DNA from: Xanthostigma xanthostigma
Lineage: Eukaryota > Arthropoda > Insecta > Raphidioptera > Raphidiidae
Direction: 5' to 3'
Length of the DNA stretch: 64,000 nucleotides
Assembly (NCBI GenBank): GCA_963575645.1
Contig: OY754468.1
Location: 26,002,465-26,066,464, forward strand
Below, piece by piece: positions 44,853-56,935 of the stretch (position 1 is the first letter of the stretch; every line of letters starts with the position of its first letter). The position numbers and the translations under genes were made by a program. Below the pieces are notes generated by a model, which had not been told where the DNA came from, ran no database searches, and saw only the letters and a program-made list of their open reading frames with translations.

Positions 44853-45601
44853 TTATTGATTATCTTGTCTCTTTTCTATAAAATGTTAAGTTTGTAAGCG
44901 TAACGCCCGTTGAGAATTTATTAAAAAATTTCAAAGTGCGTTGGTGCGTAAATTTTAATCAACTCGCCATTTTGTTACGCGTTTGTTGTAAGAAGGCAAA
45001 CACAATATGATCGGTGATGTTATCTCTTGGACTATTGGAGAACTAGTTAACTGTTTCCAAGTTTAAAATTTACCGTAGTTTGCTCACAAAATTTACATCA
45101 AATAGAGTAAAATAAAAATCCGATGATATAAAAAAAAATAAAAATTCTAAATAAGCCACTTTACCTTGTCGGCACAGAATTTAGAGTACTGCTCGATGTT
45201 TTTCCTTAAAACGCCCTCACCATCGAGAGAAACCTTCGCACGAAAACTTGACACTATAATATGATTACGTTTCCATAATATGAAGTGACATGTTATTTTA
45301 AGGGTATTTAGCTTTTCTAATTTAAACTTTATGAACTCTAAAACTTCACTTTTTGTACATAAAACATTTCCATATAATTAACAAATTTAACGGAAAGTTC
45401 ACGAGAAGTTAACCACTGCGTTTTTAAATAGCAGTAAATTTTGTGGTTGATTGCTAAAAAGCTTTATTTAGAAATATTAGTTGTTTATGTATCTCGAACT
45501 TAAATGCAGTTATAATGTACGAGCTGTGAAATTATGTTAAGCCGAATTTTAACAGTCACACGAGTCTTAATAGCATTACGTTCGAGATACATACTACATT
45601 A
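44853..45601. other. No gene; one weak inverted pair
   Basis: TATGTATCTCGAACTTAA (45484) and GTTCGAGATACATA (about 45580) are inverted copies of about 20 bases around a 75-base spacer, next to the MITE that follows. Confidence 0.4.
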
Positions 45602-45757
45602 AGTTCGTTCCAAGCAGCCAACGAACTGTTTCGAAACCGTCACCCGCATGCGCAGTAGGTAAAACGTGTTCTAAAATCGCCACTAACAGCTTCGTTTTAC
45701 CTACTGCGCATGCGGGTGACGGTTTCGAAACCGTTCGCTGGCTGCTTGGAACGAACC
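45602..45757. mobile_element. Mariner-type MITE, 156 bp, TA-flanked
   Basis: AGTTCGTTCCAAGCAGCC .. CGTCACCCGCATGCGCAGTA then GGTAAAACG pairs with its inverted copy over about 64 bp almost without mismatch. TA stands on each side (45600-45601 and 45758-45759), the Tc1/mariner target. The loop is only about 26 bases. Arm identity suggests a recent element. The arms hold the palindrome CGCATGCG. Confidence 0.8.
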
Positions 45758-45881
45758 TATAGTATACAGTTACCTCCTATAAAATAACTGTTTTTCACAA
45801 ATAATGGTTATATTTGACAGCTACGTATGTCAGCTCATTTGAGCAGTTAACGAAGACAACGCCTACTTTTTTGCACAAATA

Positions 45882-46297
45882 TCCCCTATAAAATAACTGC
45901 TTTTCATGCGTGCGTAGTGCTCGTAAAATGACCCATTGAACATTCGTGCATAAAATATGTACCTAAAATAATTCCTTAGTAAAAATATTAAGAGCACTGT
46001 GATTGAAACAAAAATAAAGAATAGTTATTTCTTACTGCTCTCATCTTCAGTGATCACTTGTGATTGTTGAAGATGAGAGCGTAGCTCCCGAAATGTACAT
46101 CCGCTAATAAAACTGTTGTAGTAAGAAGTAACTATTCTTTATTTTTTATCAATTCCATAGTAAATTAGTTAATCCTCTGTGCTGGGTGGGACTGCTGTCT
46201 GCTACCCTTTAGAAGTGAAATTTGCAACACAAAAAATGTGTCAAAAATTTTGAAAAATATACTGAAATTGAAGTGAAAACCAGCTATTTTATAGGGA
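45882..46297. repeat. TIR element (TCCCCTATAAAATA ends) with nested hairpin
   Basis: TCCCCTATAAAATAACTGC then TTTTCA is inverted as TGAAAACCAGCTATTTTATA then GGGA (about 24 bp). A third copy of the end (CCTCCTATAAAATAACTG) sits outside at 45772. A nested hairpin lies at 46011-46145. Confidence 0.6.
46011..46145. repeat. Two-tier hairpin with a Penelope-like motif
   Basis: The outer arms AAAATAAAGAATAGTTATTT (46011) and its complement (to 46145) enclose inner arms GCTCTCATCTTCA (46037-46049) and TGAAGATGAGAGC (46068-46080). The plus strand reads TTGAAGATGAGAGCGTAGCT then CCCGAAATGT, similar to the decayed hammerhead-like motif CTGAAGATG..CGAAAcG of Penelope-like elements. Confidence 0.6.
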
Positions 46298-49200
46298 GAA
46301 CGTTGAAAAAAAAAACACAATATAAATCTCGGACGTAATTACATTATGACTCGTGTAACTATATTAAAATTCACTGATACTCGTTTTCACATTATGTCAC
46401 TTATTCGTCGATAATAGATATAAGTACATGAACTAATATTAGAACATGGTAAACCGATTGTTTTTTTTAATGTCCTTAGTTAAATATATAAAACTTTGGA
46501 AAATGACAAACAGTTTTGTAATGTATAGCACAAAAAGAATTGGTCGAAACAATAAGGAAAGCATACAGTTCGTTGGGTCTTTTTTTCAGCAAATTTTATA
46601 TAGGTATTATATCAACAATTAATAGTCATTTACCTGCAAGCCTTTAATTTTTCACGATTTTTGTCAGTATTTTATTTCCAGTAACTTACCTATAATTGTT
46701 GTTATAAAATGAAAAATTATACAGTGTAAATTATACACTATAAAATATGATTAGTATTTTTGTTCATATAAAAAAATTGAATCATGATTGTATTTGAAAA
46801 CAAAATTTAAAATATGATGACGCATGTCACAAATTTTAGAAATTATTTAGATGTTTACCAAAACATTTAAATTCAACTTTCAGAAGTAATATTTCAGAGA
46901 AAATATCAAATTACATATAATTTTTAGTTGAAATACATTATTCAAACGAACATATTTATGCAAAGAAATTCAAATATGTATTTTCATATTAAAGAATTGA
47001 GTTTTCTTTATGTTTGTTTCACGTTACAAAATACTTCATTAAATCTAGCGTGTTTGTTATAAATTATAAATAACTACAGCAACTCATTAATGACTTATTT
47101 TTAATGGAGAATAAAGAAATGTTTCTCTTACCTCTACTAATTCTGTGACACGAAAATTTTGCTCCTGGAAAATGTTTATTTTTCTCTCTTATTTTCTTCT
47201 CATTTTTATTTTACCGATGTGAAGCACTTCTATTTAATACATAAATGTGTGTTTGAAAACTCTCTTAATTACATTCATTTCGATAAAGTTTGTATACACA
47301 ATTTTCGTTAGCAAAGTGTCTTGTTTGAACCCGGTCTTTGGTCAGCATTTTTAAAGTCATTAATTTCCCAGTGGAATGTATTTTTAAATACTATATATTT
47401 ATACACTCCGTTTCTATACATTCGTTTTTTATTTCACTTCAGTGTAGCCAACTTTAGTCACTTCAATGCAACCGACCTATGACAGTTTATTATTATTTTC
47501 GTTTATAGTTGATTATAACCTTCCAATATATCACATACACCAATTTTTTATTAGGTTAAGAACATTATTGAAGTATTATTTTGAAAACACATACATTTAT
47601 CATTTTATATTTTACAAATAGCTACAGAATATATCAGAGTAGAATGACAATGCGCTTTTTTTAACTCTAAAATTACACAATATTAAAATGCGTTAACGTA
47701 ATAATTTTTGATATACGGTAGAATAATTTTTGGCAATATTAATATCATCAATCAATCAGCTTGAAAAAGCGTACCGCAAGGCTTAGCTCTTGTCCTTATG
47801 TTTTGCACGCGAGTATGTATTAGAGAGAGTGAGAAGTTGGTAATTGTAGACGAGTGACGTGTATTTATTTTTGGACCACGTCGCTCTATTTTTGTCGTTG
47901 GGGCGGCTGCTGTGGCTATCTTTTTCTATCTCGCTGTACGACAACATTCATACTCTTCAAAGCACCAGCTGAGTATGTATCTCTGTATATAATTATGTAC
48001 TGTCATTTTATTTTGTACATATTCATGATTATTTGACGTTTGGAAATCTGATCAAAATTCTTAAAAGCGGCAGGCAAAGTACGCAAATGCGATCGGGTTT
48101 TGTTAACTTTACGTCAGTCACGCTATTCCCCTCCGGGATTAGTAAATAGTACCTACTGTATGCCGCCGTTTCTGTATTAATTATTACCACTGGCTTTTCT
48201 GAAAGTTTTAAGAATCGATTCATTTTATGCTTGGCATTTAGTGCTTAAAATTCTACGAGGATAATTGGGTGCGTTTTAACAGCCCTGTTTATGGATCAAA
48301 TAGACTTGATTGAAAGTTAGCAAACAACAAGGAATTTATTAAATTTATATTTGTTATATTCAGATTTTGACAGTATAGTTATAGAATACTGTTGGTAGTT
48401 TATATGAGCTTTCGGCTGTTTAATTTTATCACCATTACAAGCCAATACCAAAAAAATAAATAAATAAAATAAAAACTAAATCATCAAACTTGTCATATTT
48501 TGATGATGTCAACTTCATTGATCAATCATCGATAATGACGATGGTTGTTCCACACTATAAAAGATTTTGAAATTCAGAGAAGAAAAATTGATTTTTAAAA
48601 ATTGAGATTAAATTTTTAATGAACTCGTAAATAATTATTTTGAAAGCTACAAAGTATTGTTACCATTACTATTTGCAGTATAGCACCTATATTTATAAAA
48701 ATACCTAAGTCGTGTGGAGGATAATACAGTACTGAAGCTCTGATATTTTATTTCTAGACGCAACTTTTAACGTCCACTTTCCAGAATAGCTCTTTTTAGA
48801 TGTCACTAATTCCGCTTACAACTGTCAGTCTATACTTTGCCGTTTGCTTTCCGTTTTCGGCTATAAAGTATTTTTTTATTTACTCTCAGTTCCCTCGTGA
48901 AAACGTTATTTATCTGTAATTGTGATTTAATAAATGGTTTAAAAACTGTTCGGGTTTTTCAACTTTTCAAGTACAGAATGCGCTGCGTGTACCAACAAAC
49001 AAAGTATTATCAAAGACTAAAAAACTATCAAAACGTACATATTACTTTTAAAATTTATTGTATTGTTTTTTAGGATAAATATAAGGATTAGTTTTGTGCA
49101 TATTTCAGAATTGTTTTTACTTAAAACACTTAGTAAACAAAGAAAAACTCAACTATAAATCTCATTTTTTTATATTATATTCTGTGAATTGTGAATCTGC

Positions 49201-49847
49201 TTGGAAGATGCATAGTTTAAAAAATAAAAATATAAAAAAATGGGATGTTTAGAATTATTGCTCAACTAAATCACGATTTACTTAATGGAGTTCAAATAAT
49301 TTATGCGTTATAACCATGTCATCAAATCAAGGAAAGAAATAAGAAAGCACATCAGAAGTGGCAGTAACGATAAAGATATTTCCGATCGAAATTTATGGAA
49401 GTCGTGCAATATTTATTTCGTGGCAATTTTAAAGTTTTTTAGCGTCTGAATTTTTTTCCGTTAAATTTATTATATTACATTCAACGTACATCAACACGTA
49501 TAAATCAATACAGATTTGCAATGTCATCTGTCCCCCCTTTCCACGCATTCTTCTGTCTTACTCGCTCTACCAGTTATGCAATTTTCCAGGATTGATGATA
49601 AAATGAATTTTCCACTTTTTCAAACTGTCGAAACGATAAATTACATACGTTTGACAATAAGATTGATGACATAGGCAATTTGGTATATGTTATCGATGGA
49701 AATTGGAAATTCTATGTTTTGTTCAAATTGCATCTTTGTTTCATTTGACAATTGAACCACTAACTGAAAAGTCATACCGTTGCCACAGTGTGCTATTTTC
49801 AGAATCTATGAATTGTCATATCTGAAATACACAGATACGTGTCTAAT
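46298..49847. other. Long stretch without recognised gene
   Basis: AT-rich. A more mixed patch at 47760-47960 contains, on +, the peptide VPQG followed by LALVLMF, faintly like the VPQGSVLSPLLF block of LINE reverse transcriptases. A TATA-like TATAAAGTATTTTTTT near 48862 followed by AATAAATGG at about 48932 could be an LTR or promoter trace. Neither is strong. Confidence 0.3.
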
Positions 49848-50324
49848 GGCCATATTCACCGATCGAAAGTAGTTATTTATTCGATTCGTTTGTTTAATTC
49901 CCCCGAATAAATAGCGATTATTCAATTCACCAAGCATAATTATGTTTACTGCAGGTATAAATTGATTCTGTCTTACTTCCAATGTATAAATATTTATTTG
50001 TTTGATAAAATAACAATGGCCGCCACATAGATCATAGTACCTAACCTATAAACGTGGAGTATTATGTCTGCAGTTGCTCTTGTGAATTTATTTATGTGTT
50101 GTTTATTAACCTTTTGTGAAGTGTATAGTTGTAAAACATTAAAGTTAAAGTTTTTTCATAGCCTATGGCTTAGGTATGTCAAATAAAAGTTTCACAAAAT
50201 AATAATATTTTATCATAACTCAATTGCACACAAAACTTCCATTGTGTGCAATTGGGTTATCATAAAATATTATTATTTTGTGAAACTTTTATTTGACATA
50301 AGCCATAGCCTATGAAAAATTTTT
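49848..50324 (-). mobile_element. GGCCATATTC family element, copy 3, with an internal inverted duplication
   Basis: It begins GGCCATATTCACCGATCGAA then AGTAGTTATTTATTCG, the inverted right end of copy 1. CCTATAAACGTGGAGTATTA then TGTCTGCAGTTGC matches the conserved core in reverse. At 50151-50232 and 50243-50324 two arms of about 82 bases pair almost perfectly around a 10-base loop. Only the second arm is in the orientation expected from copy 2, so the first arm is the inverted extra copy. Confidence 0.7.
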
Positions 50325-51380
50325 CGATGAAAGTTTCCGTTAATCATGTAGCGTGTATTTTTCCATTTCAGAAATAACATTTTAGTCTTTCTGAATTGCG
50401 AAAATGGCACACGCACGCATTGATGATTGAATGATTCCTCAAGAATCGTAAAAAGATAATGTGTGGAATAGAATCTTGAAAGAAATCAATGAAAATAATT
50501 TATTCGGCGTAACATTTTTATTATATTATATTAATATTTTTATTTAAACCCCGCGAGTGTCAGGTTTATCTGAACTAATTCATACTTTATTTGTGATTAT
50601 TAAAATTTGTAATAAGTAATAAAGTGATACTTGCACCAGTTTTTAGAACTGATTGTTCATACCTACAAACGATCTCGACTGTACTAAAATTATTCGTTTA
50701 GTTGTCCTGAAGATATTTATGAATCAAAAGTAACGTCGACTATTTAAAAATCATCTTTGTTTCGATTCAAAGATTCCATTCCGGACACAAATCGTAAATA
50801 TTTGATGAAGAATCGTCATTTATTTGTGGGGTTAATATTTTTGTATTTCAAGCATTTTTAGAATAATATTTTGCAGAAACTTGAAAATAAATTTCAAGTA
50901 TTATCAGTAATAAAAACAAAATTTATTATTTTCATTTCTTAAATTGCTTAATAAAAGCTGCAATGACGCTTGTTTGATAAAAAAATAAACGTGCGTCGTT
51001 GTATGGGTAACAATCGGACATCCGGTATATACAACACAAGGATACATCATACCTATACATAATGTATGATAATGTCAATCTTTTTCTGCTATATAGGCCA
51101 CTTAGTATATAAGAAAAGGTAACAGAGCTGGACGACACTGAATTTTATTAGTTTAAAAAGATCAATAAAGTGATACCTATTTTCATAGAACGTATGATAG
51201 GTCTTCATTAAAAAATAATATTCATTTATAAGAAGATAATTAAATATTACCTTTTGAATATCAGTATCCAAAAGTTTATTTAGATTTAATTTAATTTTTT
51301 GAAAATTTTATAATTTAATTTTGAAGGAAATTTATTTTGGATGAGGAACAATTGAAAAAAAGAATCGTTACCAGTATATC
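50325..51380. other. No feature seen
   Basis: AT-rich background. Minus frames at 50932-51138 and 51089-51271 lack any domain. Confidence 0.35.
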
Positions 51381-51387
51381 GTTTGTG

Positions 51388-51425
51388 GCCAACATTTCGA
51401 AAATTATATTTTCATCCTCAGGGCC
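51388..51425 (-). other. Penelope-like / hammerhead-like motif
   Basis: The minus strand reads GGCC CTGAGGATGAAAATATAA TTTTCGAAATGTT GGCC. A central stem GAAAAT / ATTTTC separates CTGAGGATG from CGAAATG, with GGCC on both sides. This order recurs in degraded pseudo-LTRs of Penelope-like elements, where it descends from a hammerhead ribozyme. The catalytic CTGATGA is not intact here. Confidence 0.35.
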
Positions 51426-51529
51426 TCTTGTTTGAGTTATACTGTGTACTATGTACCATTTTCGGATGGACACACTCTATAACGTCAATGTACATAAGGC
51501 GAAAGGTGTTGCAAAAATTCCCGTGTCAA

Positions 51530-51718
51530 TCAATCACAACATGTCAACCCCGTTGCCATCATTAATATAACATAGGGAACGCGACTGGGGCCGTATCTGC
51601 TGCCATAAAATGCAACATCAATGAGGAAATCGAACGCAATATCGAACGGCGATCCCACTCTACCGGTAGGATACGGGGCTTCCCAACCTATGGCTTTCTG
51701 GATACAGTAATCTCCTGC
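51530..51718 (-). other. Unrecognised open segment, higher GC
   Basis: Between a TAG (51719-51721) and a TGA (51530-51532) the minus strand stays open for 62 codons. It includes GDYCIQKAIGWEAPYPTGR, VGSPFDIAFDFLIDVAF and YGSRYGPSRVPYVILM. Composition (Gly, Pro, Asp, aromatic) looks protein-like, and the sequence is richer in CG than its neighbours. There is no ATG at the start; the TAG could belong to a splice acceptor. No family is recognised. Confidence 0.25.
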
Positions 51719-51721
51719 CTA

Positions 51722-52133
51722 CCGCTTGTTAATTGTAGACATGGAAAAAGTCGTTACTATGTGATCACAGTTATTATTCAAGTTACACAAAAATCACAGT
51801 TAATTAACTACAAAAAATGAAGTAAACCGTCTCTGGTTAGGTGCTTGATCGTGCGGAAAATCCCCAACAATGCCACAGCGGGTTCTTTAAAAGCATTGTA
51901 TTAAAAAAAAAAAAACCGCGCTATCGCGAAATAACCCGACACAAACCACGCTATACGCAAAAGCTTACTGAAATAGGCCATATTCACACTAGTAGCGCGC
52001 GACTTTGACACTTAAATGAGTAAAAGTCTTCTGGGTTGGCCTCTTTGACAGGACAATTAATACGGTTATCATATTAAAATTGAAATCAATTTTCAAATAC
52101 GAAAAACAAATTGTATTGATATTATATTTTTAT
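51722..52133. other. No gene; possible GGCCATATTCAC element end
   Basis: GGCCATATTCACACTAGTAG at 51978 resembles the end of the family at 33.58, 43.9 and 49.85 kb, but no body follows. A poly-A run precedes CCGCGCTATCGCG at about 51917. Confidence 0.3.
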
Positions 52134-52460
52134 TTACCTGGGTGCAATAGATATAATTCTGCAAACTGTATTCCTTTTGCGGTCGGGTATCTAAACCAAT
52201 AGCTTTGAGCAAATTCTACCAGATTTGCTTCTGAATTAATAGCTTGGAGCGAATTCTATCAGATGTCGCTACTTGGTAGCGACATCAGTTTTTTTTTGAG
52301 AAAACACCGTAATTTTATACAAAATATTTAATGAAAACTATCCTATAGCGTAAATTGCACCAAGCAAGACACATTTATAAAGTTTCATTAAAATCTGTTC
52401 AGTGGTTTCGAAGATTAGCGCGGCCAAAATTGTTACACGAGAATTTTATATATTATGGAT
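52134..52460 (-). mobile_element. Helitron-like element, reverse, CTAG end lost
   Basis: ACCTGGGTGCAATAGATATA .. GAAAACACCGTAATTTTATA .. CACCAAGCAAGACACATTTA .. GTTACACGAGAATTTTATAT is the reverse of 29317-29730. It holds two copies of the AATAGCTT.GAGC.AATTCTA module. The 3' terminal block is truncated before CTAG. Confidence 0.6.
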
Positions 52461-54203
52461 ATATTGTTATTTTTAAAATTTCTTTAAAATGAATAGGTAT
52501 AATCATTACAAAAATCTAAAAAAAATTAATAGTTATAAAGTTATTCAGTGTCCGACGCGTCATCGTCTCGATTGTGAGATTATGAATGAGTCAAAAATAC
52601 CGCTGTATGCAGAGATAAGGTTTGTAGGCTTCCTATGCATTTGAGGCTGCTTTGGCGGATAGGAGGGGAGCGCGCTTACATTAGATTCACGCGGTAAAAC
52701 AAAAACTGCGCTGTCGTTTCGACACCACGCGAGCACTCAGATTCAAGACTGAATTTCTGTAGAGATTTTGAAAGAACTAAATCGAGTCTTAATAGTGAGA
52801 GAGCAAGCTTTAATAACATACGTGGAATATCGTAAAAGTCATGCAACTATACTATTCGTCAGTATTTTCAAAATCCATTTTTGAAACCATGCCTTTGTTA
52901 ATGTTTCATTTGCAACGAACTTTTTTATAAAATAGTATTTTTTTTTAAATTCAGCAACATTAAAAAATGCCTGTAATATTTCGAACAATAATTTATATTA
53001 TATTTTTCTAGAAGTTAATATCAGATTGTTTTGAAATTTATTAATCACACTTATATTAAATACAGGCCGTGATACTAAAATGTTGGGAACGCCTAGTTTA
53101 TTCTGCACTGACGTAGGTAGTTACGTAATACAGTGGTGACTCGTTAAACTTTAATGAAGGCTTGACGTTTTAGTTTAAGACATTTTGATTGAGTAGAGGA
53201 TGGTTTAAATGAATGTGATTGTGCTACAAGGCGCGTCATAATATTGGGAGATCGCTATTGGGTTGGGAATATTAAAACATTTTTATAAAATTTTCTAAAG
53301 TGCAGGGAAAATAAAACCCGACAGTCGTAAAAAAAGGAAATTTTAAAAAGAGTAAATTGTAAAATAAAACTAATTATCCATACACATTTTTAATTAGCGA
53401 ATTCAAGTACAGTTATGAAAAAAATATTCTTGTCGTTATATGGTAACGGAATATAAGTTCTGTATCTGTAGCGTGAAGCATGCGAAGATAATGTATCAAA
53501 CTCAAAATAACAGTAACAAGCGTGAAAGATATTTAAAGTTTAAAATATAGGGATTTTTCATATTTTGCTTATTAAAATATTTCGCAAAAATCCCAAAAAC
53601 ATCAAATGATACTAATGTTTGTTTCTAAAGCAAGAAAAAAAGTCATTGAAGGGCAATTTTATACCGACTTCCAAAAAAGATTTATCATTTTATTTCAATC
53701 TATATGGCACATACTTATCGAAACTATCTAGTAATTTAATAGGCGTTTTTAGACGGCATTAACGATTCATGATCTACCGATAGCTGGTCTTTCCACCAAC
53801 AGAACAATGCTATGTAAACGGACAAATATTAGGAGTAGCATAATATTGTACGCTGATAGAAAAATATGTCAAAAAAAATAACAAAAGATATTTTCTAAAG
53901 TCGTTGTTTTTTTTCTCTAAACAATTGACTATAGAATATAAAAATTAGAGTTGTCAACAAAAAGGTGTTCCCATTTAATAGCAGCTTAAAGGTTTATTTT
54001 CATTTTGAGCGTTCGAACAGAAGTCCTTGCGTCAAACGGTTCTTTTGTCAGCAATTAACCCCTAGCGTGTTAGTTCCGTTCGTTATTGTTTCAGAACACG
54101 ATTAAGGTTACTCGCCACACAGGCATATGTGCAAGTTTTTTCCGTCTTTTGTACTAAAAGAAAATGTGCTGGTATCAGGCAGACAGCAATGGCTGTAAGT
54201 ATT
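52461..54203. other. Long stretch without recognised gene
   Basis: Mostly AT-rich, with a more mixed patch at 52550-52760. No exon or repeat pair is supported. Confidence 0.35.
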
Positions 54204-54249
54204 GCGAGATAGTGTAAAAAGTTATAGCGAGATAGCGTAAAAAGTTTGT
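54204..54249. repeat. Two-copy tandem repeat, period 23
   Basis: GCGAGATAGTGTAAAAAGTT at 54204 is followed by GCGAGATAGCGTAAAAAGTT at 54227. Confidence 0.75.
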
Positions 54250-56182
54250 TTGCGGCTTTTATACTAATGTCTGTTCGAGATAACAGTTATACGACATGTG
54301 TGCCATGTCCTTGCCGCTCCTGCTGCTCTCCTGATACTGGAATTTATTAAATGCCCACTACGTAAGCCGGGACAAGAATGGGGTTGGATAGATATTATCG
54401 CAAATATTTTATTTCTTTTGTTCTTCTTTACTTTAACGTATTTTTTCATGATAAACTCTTTTTATGTTTTAACATTAAATCCTGATTGTTTATATTATTT
54501 TTTAACTAATGTTGGGCGTGGTTACGACTTTTATTCGAGCTGTAATTGGCAAGCAGGGAAATTAAAATTACGCTGGAGTGGTTTTATTATGGAAGAATAA
54601 AAATTCAGAACAAAAAAAATGAAATCAGTTATGTTATAAATTCGTACATATTACCGTATACTGTATTTGCTACTAACGATGGGCATGAATGTCTAAAATT
54701 AAACCTGCAGATAGCAAAGTGGGTAGCTCGGAAAAAGCAAGGTGTTCAAATTTATTTTAAAATAAAATTATAATGAAATTCATATAACATTAGCATATTT
54801 GTTCTTGCTATGATAGATTTTAATTTCCGGTTTTGAAGTGATAATATTAATATTGTCTGTTATTTTCAAGTATTTTTATATCCATTTATTATTTAAATGA
54901 TAAATTAGTATAAAAATTCTTTGAAACTATTGAAATTGGTTTTAAAAGAGAAAGCTTTTATTTTTCTTGAGACTATAATCTTTTTAACATAAAATTCAAT
55001 TTATTATTGCGACGTACGAAAATTAAATTTATGAATCACCTTAAAAATATTTAAATAATGGTTACTTAGTGAAGTTTACAGTTTTTGCGTATTTATTTTT
55101 ATTTAAAATAATGAAAGGAGAAAAGTTAAATAAAAATAAAAAATTAAATTAATATTGCCAAATCATTAGCAATTTTGAATCATAGGATGATTAATTCCTG
55201 ACCCTTAAGACTCTAAGATAGATTGAAAAAAATTTAAGACGAACATTTTAGAAATGATAATATTTACAATAACCGTACATTATTCGTTATTCGTCGAGTT
55301 TCTACCGATCAAAGTAGGCTATGCGATCCATTATGCTTTTTTTCGATATAAAAACACAATCATTGAAATTAAAATTGATATGCGACCATTTGGTACGTAT
55401 CTAGTGGTGTTATAACAGGGAGCCGCGCCCCAAATATCAATAAATGCACTCACTATAATACACAGCGCGAAGGAATATAGAAACGTATATAGGCTCGGAT
55501 TCTAGCAAGTATCAGCTGCTATAATAGGATGAAAACTCAAATGTGAATAGTAGTCACAAGGCAAAGTGGCGTATTTTGATTATTTTTTTCTACCTTCTTA
55601 ATCTTACCCATAATTGAATGGAAAACATTGTAAGAATGTGCATATTCTTGTAGCTTTGCAACCGATTATCAATTTTTTTACAAATGCACAAGCCATATTT
55701 TTATTGCGCCCCAACAAAAGGGAATTGAAAATAGTGACTATATCAACATTGAGCGAAATTTATTATATGCTCTAAGCTTAGCATTACAAATATTTCAAAT
55801 TCTTTTTCAATAAGTTTTTATTACGGCATTTTATTTTGACAGCAAAAAAAAAGGAATCGCACGTCAAGGCGGGCTAACAGCTACTCAGATACATTTGTTT
55901 TTAATTTTTAGGTAATCGTGTATGAAACACCCTCCTTTTATTGTCGTGGTTCTTCGCAGTAGGTGCTACATTCACTGTAATGAAAAGATTCAGCACTGTC
56001 GACAATATTCATTGAAGACTTTCGTAACATACATTCGTAATGAACGACGAACCGAACGAAATTGATTCCTCAACACATATTCTTAAATCAACTTGTAAAA
56101 TGGCGAAGCTATAACTTTAAGTATTTATTTAGGTCTCAAAATTGAATTTTACGCATCCTTCGCAATATTTATATACCTAATA
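54250..56182. other. No recognised gene; GC-richer patch at 54.29-54.38 kb
   Basis: A + frame (54298-54600) and a minus frame (54264-54449) overlap around GCCGCTCCTGCTGCTCTCC. The + product has a hydrophobic middle (IIANILFLLFFFTLTYFF) that AT-rich DNA gives easily. I recognise neither. The rest is background. Confidence 0.3.
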
Positions 56183-56480
56183 CTAGCGATCCTTTCCGGT
56201 TTCACCCGGGTGCGATAGATATAATTCTGTAAAATGTATTTCTTTTGCGGCCAGGCGTCTGAACTAATAGTTTTGACCGAATTCTGCTAGATTTGCTGCT
56301 AAACTAATAGCTTTGAGCGAATTCTAACAGACGTCGCTAGTTGGTACTAAAACAGTTTTTTTTTGTTTGCTTCTGAACTAATAGTTTTGAGTAAATTCCA
56401 TCAGATGTCGTTACATATTACTAAAACAGTTTTTTTGAGAAAACACCGTAATTTTGTACAAAATATTTAATAAAATCAAT
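56183..56480 (-). mobile_element. Helitron-like element, reverse, 5' part replaced or lost
   Basis: It starts (plus strand) CTAGCGATCCTTTCCGG then TTTCACCCGGGTGCGATAGA, the inverted 3' terminus. Three GAACTAATAG(C/T)TTTGA modules follow, then GAAAACACCGTAATTTTGTA then CAAAATATTTAATAAAA. At about 56480 the match to the copies at 29.3 and 52.1 kb stops, where CTATCCTATAGC would be expected. Confidence 0.65.
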
Positions 56481-56494
56481 CTATCGTTTCGAGT

Positions 56495-56854
56495 TTAGAA
56501 TTTTTGTGACCGACTGGATCGCAGTTGTAATCCATGCTTTTCGAAAATCTGACATAGTTCAATTCGTATTGTGATCACAATTAATGTAACGTTGCCACTC
56601 CCCAATGCTAGTCTGGCTAACTCGGTAATAGTCTGTTTATAAGCACTGAAGCACACATTGGTGAGCTCTGCGTGCTTGCTTATTGCAAGCGACACATTGA
56701 AAATTGTGGCTCGCCTGCGGGACCTGTCAGCTTTCATTAAGATGACAGTCGCAGAAAACTTAAATATAATAAAAAAGGAAACAGGAAAAAGCTGTATTCG
56801 GTTGCACTCTAATATTAAAATGGACATATTTGAATGACATCGATTTGGGGTCAA
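56495..56854 (-). other. GC-richer segment open on both strands, next to a Helitron break
   Basis: The minus strand has a 119-codon ATG frame, including RRATIFNVSLAISKHAELTN and LALGSGNVTLIVITIRIEL. The plus strand is open for 64 codons at about 56645-56838, with LVSSACLLIASDTLKIV, ARLRDLSAFIKMTVAENLN and KSCIRLHSNIKMDIFE. Neither matches a family I know. The plus product looks the more protein-like. The segment begins where the Helitron-like sequence breaks off, so it may be captured host sequence or a later insertion. Confidence 0.25.
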
Positions 56855-56935
56855 CCTTATGAATACTCATAGAAAAAAAAACGGTAATCGGACCTTGGTT
56901 TAAAACCCTATTTCCTGCGAAGTTTTTGGGTATTT

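Noticed and set aside
54050-54075. TTAACCCCTAGCG as a piggyBac end
   Set aside because: Only the TTAACCC part fits; no inverted partner and no second TTAA at element distance.
54298-54600. 100-codon + frame as a small membrane protein
   Set aside because: GTG start, an overlapping opposite frame, and a hydrophobic stretch expected from T-rich sequence.
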